Part shown: piece by piece, positions 1 to 12,500 of the stretch
Numbering within the stretch: position 1 is the first letter of the stretch
How the letters are laid out: the number at the start of each line of letters is the position of its first letter
Source: Cymbidium sinense
Taxonomy: Eukaryota; Streptophyta; Magnoliopsida; Asparagales; Orchidaceae
Reading direction: 5' to 3'
Assembly (NCBI GenBank): GCA_021442155.1
Contig: CM038216.1
Span: forward strand, 158,643,983-158,707,982
DNA: 64,000 nt
Program-made: the position numbers and the translations under genes
Notes under the pieces: model-generated
Seen by the model: the letters and a program-made list of their open reading frames with translations, nothing else
Database searches by the model: none
What the model was told of the DNA's origin: nothing

Positions 1-339
1 GGTGAGCAAAGAATACATCTCTTTAAAAGAGATGAGAATTGTATGATAGCTAACGGAAAATAAAATCTGAACAGCAATGCTTGTAAGGTGTGAAACAAAG
101 AAATTGAAGCCAAGTATAGAGCCACAAGATAAACTCATAAGATGTACATATGTGCATAAAATAAGAAAATGCATTGAAAATAAATAATGTTGTGAAATCC
201 AACTTATGAACTAACCGGAGCTGCAGTTTTCAGGAAAAGGAAGAGCTCGAGGATGGGGTGAAAATAGGGTTCCGATTCTTTTGGCAGAAGTCCCATCTTG
301 GATTCTGGCAGTTTTCATGTTACAGGTCTGAAGATTTTC
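1..339. other. No gene seen; possible LHCB7 intron sequence
   Basis: AT-rich sequence without a convincing reading frame. If LHCB7 continues leftwards beyond base 1, this stretch and the LINE after it would lie in its fourth intron. No match to the missing LHCB7 exons (helix C and last helix) was found in any frame I read. Confidence 0.4.
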
Positions 340-384
340 TAGGTTTTTGGTGGACTAGAGCTTACAATGCCCTTATTTTACCAG

Positions 385-1836
385 ATGGATTCATCTTCTC
401 CTATGGTTTGTGGGGATTCTAAGCCAAACTGCGATCCTGCACCCTCAAATCTACCTACTCGTGGATTTGATTCTCTGAATCATTCCCTAGAGGACAGGGC
501 CTTACCTCCAGTCTTTTAAGGAAGTGCTAGCCAATAACTCATCTAGTAAAACATTTAACCCTAGATCTTTGACTTTTCGGGGTAAACCTGGTATCATATT
601 AACTGATGATGAAATAAATGTTTTAGCGGCTCTTTTCGAATTTACTTATTGATAAGTTTTCATTAAGATGTCCTTCGATGGAAGCTATTCATTCTTTTTC
701 TTTAACTTGAAACTTTCAGGTTTTTTTTTGAGTCGGTTTACTTAATGCTCGACATACTTATATCAAAATATGGAATGATCTTGATTACAGTAGAGTTTTT
801 GCAAGAAGATTTATTATATTAGTAACTGTCATATGAGGCTCCTTAAATGGTCACCTCATTTTGACATCAACGAGGAATCTCCCATTATTCCGATATGGGT
901 CTCATTTCCTAATATACGTTTACATTTAATTAATCATCAAATTCTATTTACGGTGGCTTCGGTTCTTGGTCGGCCTCTTTAAACTGATCAAACGTTCCCA
1001 TCCATCTGTCGCTCAAGTTTTAGTTCAACTACATGTTTCTAAAAAACATCCAAATGAAATTAGATTGATTCTGAAAGAAACGGATATTTCAGAAAATCAA
1101 ACATGAAAATGCTCCTATTTTTTGTGCACATTGCAAGATTCATTATCATTCCAATAATGAGTGTTTTATTTTACATTCTCATTTGAAGCCCAAAACTAGA
1201 AATGGAATGACTACTGTTGTGGATCCTCTTCTAACTAGTGCTCCTCCACCATATATTAACAATCTTAACGCAGAAAATAATATTGATGTTGAGAACATGA
1301 TGATTGGTAACAATAAAGATAATCCGGCTTTGCTGGATAATGGAGATGATTCAAAAGAGCAGGTTGGGACTGATTTATAAGTTTCTAACAAACCTGTAGA
1401 TCATAATATTTCTTTGAACTATAATTCAAACTTAGCCCAACCTATTCCTATTTTTAATAAAAGAGATCATATAGATAATTCAGTACATATAATTCATAAA
1501 AATAATGTTATTCAAAATACTTCTTTATTGAATAAATTATCTAATGATAATACTGCTAAACCTTTGTCATGTCTTGATTCTGCATCACTTAATATAGAAC
1601 ATAGTGGGGAAGAAACTTGTGGGGATTTTTGAAGATGGGAAAGTGGCTTCTAACCCTGCTTGTCTTGCTCCAAACTCATCTGCAATTACTTTGTCTCAAT
1701 CTATTTAGGCAGGGAATGATCTATTAATTAATGATGGTTTTAAAACAGTTCTTAGAAAGAATGGTAAAATTAAAAATGTTTTACCTCCAGGGCCTAGTAG
1801 GGCTACTAGAGCTTCAACTTCTATTTCTTTTCATTA
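385..1836 (+). pseudogene. LINE ORF1 remnant (DUF4283 and zinc knuckle)
   Basis: Nucleic-acid-binding ORF1 protein of a plant LINE, broken. A plausible start is the ATG at 385 (MDSSSPMVCGDSKP). The DUF4283 region lies about 620-1010 and is recognised by PIWVSFPNIRLHLINHQ and ASVLGRPLK split over frames. A zinc knuckle follows at about 1120-1165 with spacing C-x2-C-x4-H-x4-C (CAHCKIHYHSNNEC). A Ser/Asn-rich linker (1183-1632) and a basic end near 1735-1815 (GFKTVLRKNGK) precede ORF2. At least four frame changes and several stops are visible. The domain order is that of LINE ORF1 proteins; the role in RNA binding is inferred from the family. Confidence 0.75.
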
Positions 1837-4800
1837 ATGTTTAATATATTAGTTTGGAATATTAGGGGTATTGGTAACCCTTGGCCCGTGATAGAGCAAA
1901 AATTTAGGATTCACAATATTTCTTTTGTATTACTGAACCATTTCTTTCTAATAATAAGCTGGATAGGGTTTGTCAGTCACTTGGTTTTAATAATGCTTTT
2001 ACAAACAAATTGAAAAAAAAAATTTAAAGATAATTTAAATATTTCTATTATTAATGATTTTATTTAAGTTGTACATATAAGCATTAATTATCAAATTTTT
2101 TCTATGTTTTTTTGGTTTATGCTAGCTGCTCTAGAGTTGATAGACACATTATTTGGGATCAACTCACCCTTTTTATAATAATTTAAATGACTCATGGTGG
2201 GTCGAGGATGATTTTATTACTGTGGTTTCTCATAATGAAAGAATGGTGGATGTTTCTCCTAATTTGTATTCTATGGAGGAATCTGCTAATATGATTGTTG
2301 GTTGTAATCTTATTGACATTGATTTTATTAGTTACTAATATACTTGGAGTAATTCAAGGTTATGGCAAAAGTTGGATAGAATTTTTTTTAACACTCTATT
2401 GAGCACTTAAGTATGACTTCATCTGATCATATTGCTTTACTTATTACTAAAAACAACTTTAAAAATCATCCTTCTATTTTTAGATTTCAGAATATGTGGC
2501 TTTATGATCGATCTTTTTATCATGTTGCTGAGAATAATTGGAATGCTCTTGTGATACCAAATGATGATGCGTCTGGTCTGACTAGGATCTGGTATAAACT
2601 CAAGAAACATAAACAAACTCTTAATTGGTGAACAAAAACCTTTTTAAAACTTATTCTCTAATATCCTTGAAGCTGAAAACAAAGTTTGTAAATTAGGAAA
2701 TGATTTTAGTGAATTGCAATCTCCCTCCCTTGTTGATTCCTTACCTAAAGCTAGAATTGAATTATCCAAATTGCATAATATCGAAAAAAATCTATTGGAA
2801 ACAAAAATCTGCATGTAAATTTCTGCCAAAAGGTGATCGTAACACTAAATATTTTCATGCATTAGTTAATAAGAAAAAAGCCTGGAATTTTATTAAAAAA
2901 AAATTAAACTTGATAATGGTGAGTGGTGTGAAAGCTAGGATGGCATTATTACTTCTGCTTTAAATCATTTTTCTTCTATCTTGAATAAAACTTTTTCCCT
3001 TAACCTATCTTTCATCCGGATATTATTCCTAACCTATTATCTCAAAAGACAATGTTTCTCTTATTGCTCTTCCTACTTTGGAAGAAATTGCTTCTATTAT
3101 CATTTCTTTGAACCAAAAAATATTATGTTGCTGATCTGGATGAATTTACTACTTTATTGCTTCAAAAATGTTGGTATGTCCTAAAATGAGGTATTAGGAA
3201 TGCAGTGTGGCAGTTTTTCCAAGGACATGTTTTTCCAAAATATTTTACTAGCACTTCTATTGTCTTAATCCCTAAAGTTAATAACCCTAATGGCTGGTCT
3301 AAATTTAGACCAATTAGCTTATGCACATTCTTTAACAAACTCACATCTAAAATCTTAGCCAACCATTTGGTTGGGCTACTTCCCAAAATTATTTCTCCTA
3401 ACAAAACTAGTTTTGTTAAAGGAAGCGCTATTTCGGAAAATTTCTTACTTAAGAACTAATTCATGATATTAATGTTAAATCTAGAGATAATAATATTGTG
3501 ATGAAACCTAATATATTAAAAGCTTATGATTATTTGAATTGGAATTTTCTTTATAAAATTAGTTCATCATTTGGGTTTAATAATACTATTATCAATATTC
3601 TTAAAAATTGTATAGAGTTCCACTTTTCTCTTATTATTAATGATAAAATCTATGACTAATTTAAAGCTTCACATGGCCTAAGGCAAGGTGATTGTATTTC
3701 TCCTGCATTATTTATTATATAGTGAAATATATCTCTAGAAGTATCAATAAAATGTTCAAAGAATATCCCCATATGGCCAATAGTACGTTGGGTGGTTCCT
3801 TAGTGTCTCATCTTAGCTTTGCTAATGATTTTATAATTTTTATATATGGATCAATTATGGCTATTAAAAATCTAAAAAATTTATAGGAAGAATTTCAATC
3901 TCTTAGTGATTTGATGATTAATACTGAAAAAAGTTAATTGATTACCTCTTCTCTCATCCGTACTAATGGACTCAATCAAATAAAAAATCTAACTAGTTTT
4001 AAAATTTAAATTTCTTTCCTTTGGTGGTTGTTTAACTCTCATTAAAAGCATTTTATGTTCTTTGCCTTTTTTCATACTATTAATCCTACTGTATTAGTTT
4101 GTAATCAGATTGAAAAACTCTTTAGTAAGTTTTTTAGGATTCTAATACTGATTGAAATAAAATCCACTAGACTCTTGGAAAAACTATTGTGGCCTTTATT
4201 TCAAGGTGGACTAGGATGTAAATCTTTAGAGGAAATGACTCGAGCTTTTTCTGTCAAAATGTGGTGGTCATTTAGAACTGGTAATAGTCTTTGGGCTGAT
4301 TTTATGAAGCATAAATACCGTCATGATAAACATCCTACTGAATTTGTATGTAAAAAAAGGTAACCTCCTATTTGGAATAGACTATATAAAGTTATATGCT
4401 TTGCTGAAAATTTTATACAATAGGGTCTTGGTGAAGGTACAATTTTCTTTTAGCACAGATAACTAGACCAATTTAGGTTCTTTCGATTCTTATTTCAACA
4501 CTGGTTCTTTGTCTACATTTAAAGTTAAAGCACTTTTTTAAATCAAATGGATGGGATTCTTTGGCTCTTGAGAATATACTTCCTAACACTTTAGTTAAAC
4601 ATATTACTTAAATTCCTCTTGAACAAATTATAAAAGATAAAGCAATTTTTAAGCTTTCTAGTTCTGGAAATGTATGCAATATTTATTTTTGAACTTGTGA
4701 ATTCATATGCAGCTTAAGCAAAATTCAGATTCTCTGTTTCAGGTTATTTGGCATATATCGATTCCTACTTCTATATCGATATTAGGTTGGAGGATTCTTA

Positions 4801-5700
4801 AAGGTTTCGTCCCAGTTGATAGCTCCCATAGACATAAGGGAATATATGTTACTTCTAAATGCCAATATTGCTATTCTTATGAAACTAAAAATCATATTTT
4901 TTTATAGTCTTATTTCTGCTCGTGTATGGGTTTAGGCAGAAAACCTCTTCAATATCAATTTAATTGGTAAAGTAATTCTATTACCAATTTTCTACATAAA
5001 TGGTTTAATGCCATTAAGTATAGTGGAAGGGGTCACATCAATTATGCATATTGTGGTTCATTTGGCTGGAACGTAATGAATCTAAACATCAAAACAAAAA
5101 TATGAATCATTTTCGTATTATTACTAAAATTCAAGATAAAATCAGCAATTTATTTCATGCTAATCTTCTAAATAAGAAAAAATTTTAAAGGTTATTTTAA
5201 ATTAGCTAATGTCTTTTATATTCATTTAAACATGGATGTTTCTGAAAAAGCTTCCAAAATTTTATATTGGAAGAAACCTAAAACTAACTATTTTTAAATT
5301 AATACGGATGGTTCTATTAACAAAAATTTGTTTGGTTGTGGTGGTATCATTAGAGACTGGTTTGAAAATATTATTGATGCTTTCTTGGGGCATCTACAAT
5401 TATCATTTGTTATATATGCTGATATGCCTTATAATATGTAGGAATATGTAGGAATTATGTAGGAACTTAAAACATCTATAATATTGAATTGAAGTTGATA
5501 TGCTATGACTATTTTACACTTAATTCAATCTCAAAAGGATGTAAATGTTGAAATTTTTATATCTGGGGCATATTAAAAGTTTGATTAAGATTTTTAACTA
5601 TAATATCTCTCATATTTGGCGTGAAGAAAATACTTGTGCGGATTGGCTAGCTAAATATGTTTGCAATAAAAATAATTTTGTGGAGTTTTATCAAGGAAAT
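1837..5700 (+). pseudogene. LINE ORF2 remnant: endonuclease, reverse transcriptase, zf-RVT, RNase H
   Basis: Polyprotein that would nick target DNA and copy LINE RNA. Starts with MFNILVWNIRGIGNP at 1837, the conserved WN-RG beginning of the endonuclease; later endonuclease pieces include YTWSNSRLWQKLDRIF (about 2338) and SSDHIALL (2416). Reverse transcriptase: FLPKGDRNTKYFHALV (2820), a fingers/palm block with PISLCTFFNKLTSKILA (about 3310), GLRQGDCISPALF (3675) and the active-site box, here FANDF (about 3820) rather than FADD, so the first catalytic Asp is Asn. zf-RVT at 4707-4907. RNase H has INTDGSINKN (about 5300) and ENTCADWLAKYV (about 5630). Frameshifts throughout make it nonfunctional. 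Confidence 0.85.
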
Positions 5701-5867
5701 ATCCCAAAAAAAATCTGAGGTTTTATTAATATGGATAAAACTGGTCTTCCCTATTTTAGGAAGCTCAAACTTTAATTGTTTCAGTTATGTTATTATCACG
5801 TGCATTTGCTCTTATATTTTGCTTGGAATAATAATTTTCTGCTAGGTTGTTTAAATCACTGATTTGT

Positions 5868-6125
5868 GAGAATGCTTGTATTTGGATGAAATTTCTATTG
5901 CAGGAATGCATGTATTCTATTTTATCAACTGAAAATTATATTTGCTGGAGTTCCTATTGCAAAAATGTTTGTTTTCTCTTATAAATTGAAAACTATATTT
6001 GCTGGGGATATTAGTTTTCTGATATTTACTTTTGCTATTGTTAAGTGGGAATGCTTGTATTTGGCTGGAATTTCCTATTGCAGGAATGTTTGTACTCTAT
6101 CTTATCAATGAAAATTATATCGAAA
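5868..6125 (+). repeat. Short tandem repeats in the LINE 3' tail
   Basis: Three imperfect units share the block GAATGCTTGTATTTGG, then TTCCTATTGCAGGAATG, then a TATC(A)AACTGAAAATTATAT-like end and TTTGCTGG. The middle unit is shortened. The repeats lie just after the RNase H domain, where the LINE 3' untranslated region is expected. Confidence 0.6.
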
Positions 6126-6401
6126 AATTTCAACTGTGATCTGATGACCGTATACATTTGGAATCTCGTTTCATTTGTTCCTTATATAAATATTTGATGA
6201 GTTGTAAAAGGGTAAAGAGGGCTCTGACGATTTATATTTTCTGATTCATGATATATATGGAGCTAGGGGATCATTGTTGGTTTAGATGCCCGTGATGTTG
6301 GTGACTTTCCATGCCACTACCTTCTTTATATACACAATAAATATTTTTGATAGATGATACACTTGATCTTTTTTGATATTTATATTTTGAGCCTGAACCC
6401 T
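6126..6401. other. Spacer between LINE and solo LTR, no gene
   Basis: AT-rich DNA without a supported reading frame. It includes the undefined 3' end of the LINE and the left flank of the solo LTR. Confidence 0.4.
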
Positions 6402-6459
6402 TCTTGTAATACCCGGAAAACAGAAAAGAAAAAAATAAAATAAAATAAAAAATTCTAAC

Positions 6460-6830
6460 CGCCGCGACGGTTGGCCACGGATTGAAAAAAATCAAAAGGG
6501 GGGAAAGCTCGACTTCAGTTTGTCGAAAATGAAACCCGAAACGCGAACACGAGAGAAAAAGGGAGAAAAAAAGAGGAAAGGTCGAGAGGAGGAACCGCAC
6601 TCTACCTTGCGTGCATGCGTGCCCTAGCCGAGCACCCGTGCGCCGACGACATGGAGAGGAGGAAAAGGGCCTTTCGTGTGTCGTCGACCGAGGAAGGAGG
6701 GATGGGTCGTCTACGAGTGAGGCGTCTCCACCGCCACATCGTCGTTAGGGGTTCGTCTGGCAATAGAGAGAGGGGAATCCGTGCATGCATGCGTGCGGTA
6801 TATTTATGGCAAGCCGATTGAAGAAAAAAG
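6460..6830. other. CpG-rich patch in the solo LTR
   Basis: Local GC- and CpG-rich stretch in otherwise AT-rich DNA. It gives overlapping short open frames on both strands, including an Arg-rich one on plus (6615-6821), with no recognisable domain. It is probably the GC-rich promoter or leader part of the LTR, not a gene. Confidence 0.5.
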
Positions 6831-6845
6831 AAAAAGAAAAAGGAG

Positions 6846-6873
6846 GTATATATATATATATATATATGTATAT
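6846..6873. repeat. (TA)n microsatellite
   Basis: Uninterrupted TA dinucleotides followed by one G interruption, inside the solo LTR. Confidence 0.9.
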
Positions 6874-6966
6874 TTAATTAAAGCGAAATTTTGATTTTAT
6901 TATTATTGCGATCATGATTTAGGATATTATAAGTTTAACAAGGAAAGTTAATTGAAATTGTTGTTA

Positions 6967-6970
<4 letters not shown>

Positions 6971-7003
<33 letters not shown>
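6971..7003. repeat. (TA)n microsatellite
   Basis: About sixteen TA dinucleotides in the same LTR, 100 bp after the first TA tract. Confidence 0.9.
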
Positions 7004-7005
<2 letters not shown>

Positions 7006-8460
7006 AATTAATTAATTGAAATGATATTATCTTAATTTTGACTTAAGGTTTATAGATTTCAGCAAGAAATGTAATTTGGAATGTGTAGGATGAATCAATA
7101 AACCCTTACATATGAAATATAATTGCAAATTTAATAAAATCTTAAACCTATGCTAAGTTATATTATCGTTAATTAATTTAGAATCATCTTGGAAATGATA
7201 AACATTAAATGAAAATAAAATTTATCATATGCTAATTAATTTAGAATCATTTTAAGGGTATGACAAACATTAATGAAATATATTAAGTCACTTTAACACT
7301 TAATATTTTATATTAAGAAAAATAATAGGATTAATAGGATTTAGAAGTATTATATGGCAAATTAGACATATCATTATATTAAATAAATTAAAGGTTAATT
7401 TAACTTGATTTAGAAAATAGACAATGATGAATATTGATAATCACGGCGTCAATTAATAAAAGTATATGTAAGTATCGTAAACAAGAAATGAATAAAATAA
7501 AATACATTGTTTTAATATTGATCCAATCGTATTTTATTACATGGGAATTTCAATTAAGGAAAGAAGCATTAAAGGAGACTCGAAGAAGCTATGATGAAGT
7601 GGGTAATTATGTTACATTTATGATAAAATGTCTTTAATTTTTTGTGATAAAATCGTGTTTATATGATTATGACTTTTCTGCTATGAGTTGTGATTATTTT
7701 CCTATTTCTTCATAAATTTTGATGCTTCGCTTTCTTGTATTTGGATAATACGAATGATAGATCATATCATCATTTTATAAATTTAAGCGATTTCGTTAGT
7801 TATGAATTAATATGCATAGTTGTATAATTGTATGTTATGAATGTGTATGTTGAAAGTGGAGTTCACCCCCTTATGATGTTTGACGAATATACCCGCGTCG
7901 AAAAAGGGTCAATAAAATTGGCAAATAGTAATGGCTACTTGTCTTTTGGATGAGTATTGGTAAAGATTTAAACGGTGACTCCTAAAATGGATGATAGATA
8001 TAAAAGTAAATGTTCACAAGAAATATTTATCTGTACCTACCTCCCATATGTTTGATTGTTTAAGCAATTTCTTTTATGTACATGTGATAACAAAATTGGC
8101 GTCGCATATTACGCGCTTTCTTATAGTGTAACAAGATAATTTGAATTTTATTCAATTGTTAATTGTTTAATTTTTTGTAATCATCTTAAATGGTGATAGA
8201 ATAGGGGTTATGTTATATATCGTAGAGAAACTGAGATAGATAATTATGTTAATTATGTTGAATTATGAACTTTTTAAATTTTATGTCATATGAATTTTGT
8301 TAGTATATATATGTGTGGACAAATTGTTAAATCATTTGTAGGTTGTAGTGGCTCTTGTATGATTGGAGATTTTATTTAAGATTTGAAGTGTTATGTAAAT
8401 TTTTCTTATCCGTCCACCGTACGTTCTGCTTTGTATTCCTAGAGTAGAATTGACACTTCT

Positions 8461-9439
8461 TTCTCGGTCCTGAATTGGATTAGATTGAGTTTTTTTCCTG
8501 TTATTTTATATAATTGTGTGTTTTCCATAAAAACCATTATGACTCTACTTTATGTTGTTTTTTATCTTTACAAATTATTTTCTTTTTAAGCAGATAATAA
8601 GTGTACATTCTTACTCGATACAGATAAGTAACTGCTGTTTTTTTTTAATTTTACAATATTATGTTTGGAGCTAATTTCTAATGGAAGTTTGTAATTTGTT
8701 TCAACAGGAGATATACCAAGTTCAAATCAGATAATCTTCTACATATAATGAAAGCGCGAAATGGAAATTACTGAATGATATCTATGAAAAATACTACAAA
8801 GCACTCTTGGAACAAGATTTTACTTTTCTTGGATTATCTTTTGTTACCTTTTTTTTGTATTTAATGATCCTATAGTCTCATTTTCTTTTTGAGCCTTATT
8901 ATTTTAGGCTTAAATCTTTGTATTTCTTTTTTTCTATTAATAAAAAATTTTAGTTTTGCTTTTAAAAAAAAAACTTATGATCAAACCTTGTAAAGTTGTG
9001 GGGCCATATGAAAATGAATGAATTAAAAAAGATAATATCACACAAAAAAGTATTACAATTGATGGACGTACAAGATGGGATACAATTATATAACTGCGGC
9101 CAATTATAGAGCGCTTAAAAAATTGGTTCATAAATCAGACTGAACCCAAGGTACAATAGGTTTACGGGATAATTTTTGAGAAATATAGGAATGATCAAAA
9201 TAAAAAATGTGTGCATCAAGGTTATTAAGTTATATTTGAAGCTAATGAAAAGGATCAAGTTGATTACTCAGGAGTCAAGTAAAAAAAAAATCATGGTGAA
9301 CCAAAACATGAAAACATTAGTGCATATATTCAGTAAAATAAAGTAAAGTACTTCTACTAACGTGATTTTACTCAGCTGACTTTCTTCTGTAAGAAAACAT
9401 TATGATTTTCCCAAGATGCAATTTAGATGACAAAATCAC
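8461..9439. other. Downstream of LHCB7 exon 4; probable intron with unidentified old repeat
   Basis: Begins directly after the exon 4 donor on the minus strand (CAG|GTGATTTT). On the plus strand 8960-9170 has a broken frame with fragments such as KSITIDGRTRWDT, possibly from an old transposon, but I cannot name it. No LHCB7 coding sequence follows here, so the fourth intron exceeds 9.4 kb or the gene is truncated. Confidence 0.4.
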
Positions 9440-9572
9440 CTGGAGCTTAGCATACCCTACTCTCCACCACACTGGCTCAACAAAATGCGCAATGCCAAGA
9501 AGGTCTAATAGTTCCGGAACAATAACTCCAAGGGATGCGAGCATGGCCCAACGAGCATGAAGTATTTCAAAA
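9440..9572 (-). CDS. LHCB7: LHCB7 exon 4 (first transmembrane helix)
   Basis: Acceptor CTGCTGCATTGCAG|T; the first base completes an Asn codon started in exon 3. Encodes [20 protein letters not shown] and then [16 protein letters not shown]. The E-x2-H-x-R chlorophyll-ligand motif is intact. Ends in phase 0 at donor GTGATT. Confidence 0.92.
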
Positions 9573-12500
9573 CTGCAATGCAGCAGTAGAATGAATTGAA
9601 AATGTCATGAAAATTATAATTATGAATAGTTGCACCTATTACTAAGACCTGAACAAAAGCCATGTACATAGCGCCACATACAAACACAAAACTAACAACT
9701 AAGAATTTGAAATGAATGTGAAAAGTACATGTTCATTTTCAATGAACATTTGACATAGAATTGCATGTCAATATCTACTATGCATAAATCTTACAAATTG
9801 GAACAATTAGATGAAGATTATTGGTTAAACAACAAAACCATAATTCATAGTTCTTGCATTAACTAAGACAACAATAAATATGCAAGAACCTATCTAAGTT
9901 ACTTAATTATGCCAAATAAATCAGGCACGTTAATATTTTAAATGTAACATTAAAACACAGGCTAATGACAAGATAGGAAGAACAAAGATAAACATACTTA
10001 AAATATTTTTGGAAAGCCACAGGATCTTTGCCCAAACCTGCCACATCGAATCCATAATCACCAGGGTACTCCCCAGTAAGATGTTGAGGGTATTCAAAAT
10101 AAATGGGACCAAGCCATTTAGGGCGGCCACTTCCATACCATGGACTGCCACATAAATCAAAATTTGCAATTATGAAACATCACAGATAAAACAATTTAGT
10201 CAGCATTTGTAAGGTGAGGGACAATCTGTGCAGGTTATTAATAAGATGAGGTAGCATGAAACAATTGTGAAATATAATCTACATGCAGTAGACCTACTCT
10301 TATCCAATTCAAGATGACAAATAGAAAGATGCTGGAAAAAAGATGATAAGTCAAAAAAAAATTTATATACATGGGCGTCGTAGTAGAATTAATTAAGTAC
10401 AAAAAATGAGTATTGAAGTCTCATGCATCTAAAATCACAATTGAGAATGAAAAAAAAATATGCATACCATGCAACATAGCCCCAATAAATTCAAACTCTG
10501 CATAAGCGATTGTTGACCTCGACGCTTGCTCTACACTTCTATTTGTTTGAACACGACTAAAACAATAGATGCTAAGCCTGCTTGGAATGATTTGATCACA
10601 ATCAAAATCACTCAATTATAACCTATTTCACAAAATAGATCGAGTCGATGCATTTAGAACGTTAACATTTCTCGAAAAAGACACCCATAGCGCTAGGTTC
10701 ACAAGTTTGATCCAAATCTATCTCCAAAGTGAGACTAGATGTTACTCCCAAGACTTACTAGGCGAGTGAGTACAGAGAGGGAGAGAGGGAGAGAGGAGGG
10801 AAATAAAGGCATGGACAAGTAAAGAAAGTGTGAGTCTATAATCACTAGTAATGAAAAAGCATATTTGAGACTGAGTGAGTTCAAGCTAAATAAAGGCTAG
10901 AAATGCAAAGTCTCAAAGAGATCCTAAATGTGCCTCTTAACTCTTTATTTATAAGGTTGGAGGGCCACAAAAATGGCTACAGCACATACATAAAATAATA
11001 ATAAAATAAACAAATTCTATGGATTGTCTAATACAGACATGTATACCATAACTCGATGTGGCAGTTAGTGTTCCCTCTTGCTGATGTAGCATTACATAAG
11101 GATCAATTCGTCAGGTCCTAAGCATGGAGTGAGTTCACCAAAAGAGTCATTGACAAGTAGCCTTGGTGAGTTCACCTGTCAGGGTTTCCCATCGGGTAGG
11201 CTAGCAAGCTTGTCAAGCGAGTAGTCATGAGCCTGTTGGGTGAGGTGGCTAGTTTCGTGCAGCATATTGAACCTTGTCCAACTTGTTCCCTTGACCATCA
11301 AGCGAGTGGCGACCTAGTTTAGAATGAGCTCCGTGACAAGCTAGCTCGATCGAGCTATTGGCTTGTCTAGAACTGTACTCCATGACAAGCTAGTTGTTCT
11401 AGGATACACCTTACGTATACATTTAGTTCCTCAATCCAATCTCTTTGTAGAGGCGACTTGCAAAAGACTAGAGAATTAATGATCGCAATAGATAATCATT
11501 ATGTTATAAAAATTGAATTTAATTTCTTATTAATTGTCCTAGGAGCATCTTTTGAGAAATGCGTACCAACACCTTTATTTGACTACTGGCATGACTAATG
11601 AGGAGGCCCATGTATATTGATGCATTAAGGGAGCGTGGTGTTCACCTATTTTTGGCTTCTACCTTTGTCAAGTATGCTTGTGTGATGGCTTCTGGAGAAA
11701 TGGTTGGCAATATTGATAATCTCTATTTGTGGAAGGCAGAGGCATAAGGTTGTTGCGGAAACCAAAGAATAGAGAACAAATTGCCCTTTGGAGGTGGCAA
11801 GTGTTTCTATTGTCGAGATAGCTCTTATGGTGGGCAATGTGCTCGTTGAAATACGACAAGTGGTGACTGACAATCCGACAAAGAAGAGAGAGCTTCAACA
11901 TAGTAAAGAGGTCTTACTAATAAGGTGGCGAGTAAAGAAGGTAATAGTTCACACAACTATCTCCCACTCTCACGAGACATGGTGATTGCTTTCCTTGCTA
12001 AGATATTGTCTCGTGGTGCATCTTTGTTTTAGCTAGCAAATGTATTTAATTTTTATTATTGAGTTATAAGCAGGACAAATGAGTGGCTCATATTTATAAG
12101 CATAGAGAAGTAAGTTGCCAAGTATCTCAAAAGGAAAGTAAATTTATGAATTTCTTTCTAAAAGACTGACAGGCTCCTATCCCAATGAGCCTATGGTTCA
12201 CCGCATAATGGGTGAATGATGAGCACATAAGAAGCTTTGCAACTCTATTGGTGGATTCCCAAGTTCGAGATGACCAACTTGGCAAATCGCCTCATCACCA
12301 TGCCAATATCCATCTTGAATAAAATCACTAATTTACCTTTCTCATTATGTTTCGCAGAAGCAACTGCAGTGGAGAAGAGTTGAAGGGTTGTGAGCTCTTC
12401 TCTCCTAGTCCACTAGGTGGAGAGTGTCATCCACGAATAAAGGGAAACTCCAATAAGAGTGGATGAGATGTGCATGATTTCCTACCTTGTGCAAGAAGAG

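Larger units (their letters stand above)
340..6240 (+). mobile_element. Degenerate LINE (non-LTR retrotransposon), L1-like with RNase H
   Basis: An almost full-length but decayed plant LINE. In order on the plus strand it shows an ORF1 protein with a DUF4283 domain and a zinc knuckle, an AP-endonuclease, a reverse transcriptase, a zf-RVT domain and a C-terminal RNase H. All pieces are colinear but scattered over three frames by many indels and stops, so the copy is old and dead. The 3' untranslated tail contains short tandem repeats (5868-6125). No clear poly(A) tail or target-site duplication was identified, so both ends are approximate. It may lie in an intron of LHCB7, which runs on the other strand. 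Confidence 0.85.
6405..8455 (+). mobile_element. Probable solo LTR of a Ty3-gypsy element
   Basis: Starts TGTAATACCCGGAAAA, a start typical of one large group of plant gypsy LTRs, and ends GTAGAATTGACA. It is flanked on both sides by CTTCT (6400-6404 and 8456-8460), a 5-bp target duplication. It contains a CpG-rich patch (about 6460-6830), two TA microsatellites and no coding domain. Another stretch with the same start occurs at 13726. A matching 5-mer beside a CA end could be chance over 2 kb, so the right boundary is moderately supported. Confidence 0.6.

Noticed and set aside
6271..6600. 109-residue minus-strand frame with hydrophobic start
   Set aside because: Phe/Ser-rich from AT-rich and purine tracts, crosses the solo LTR border, no domain.
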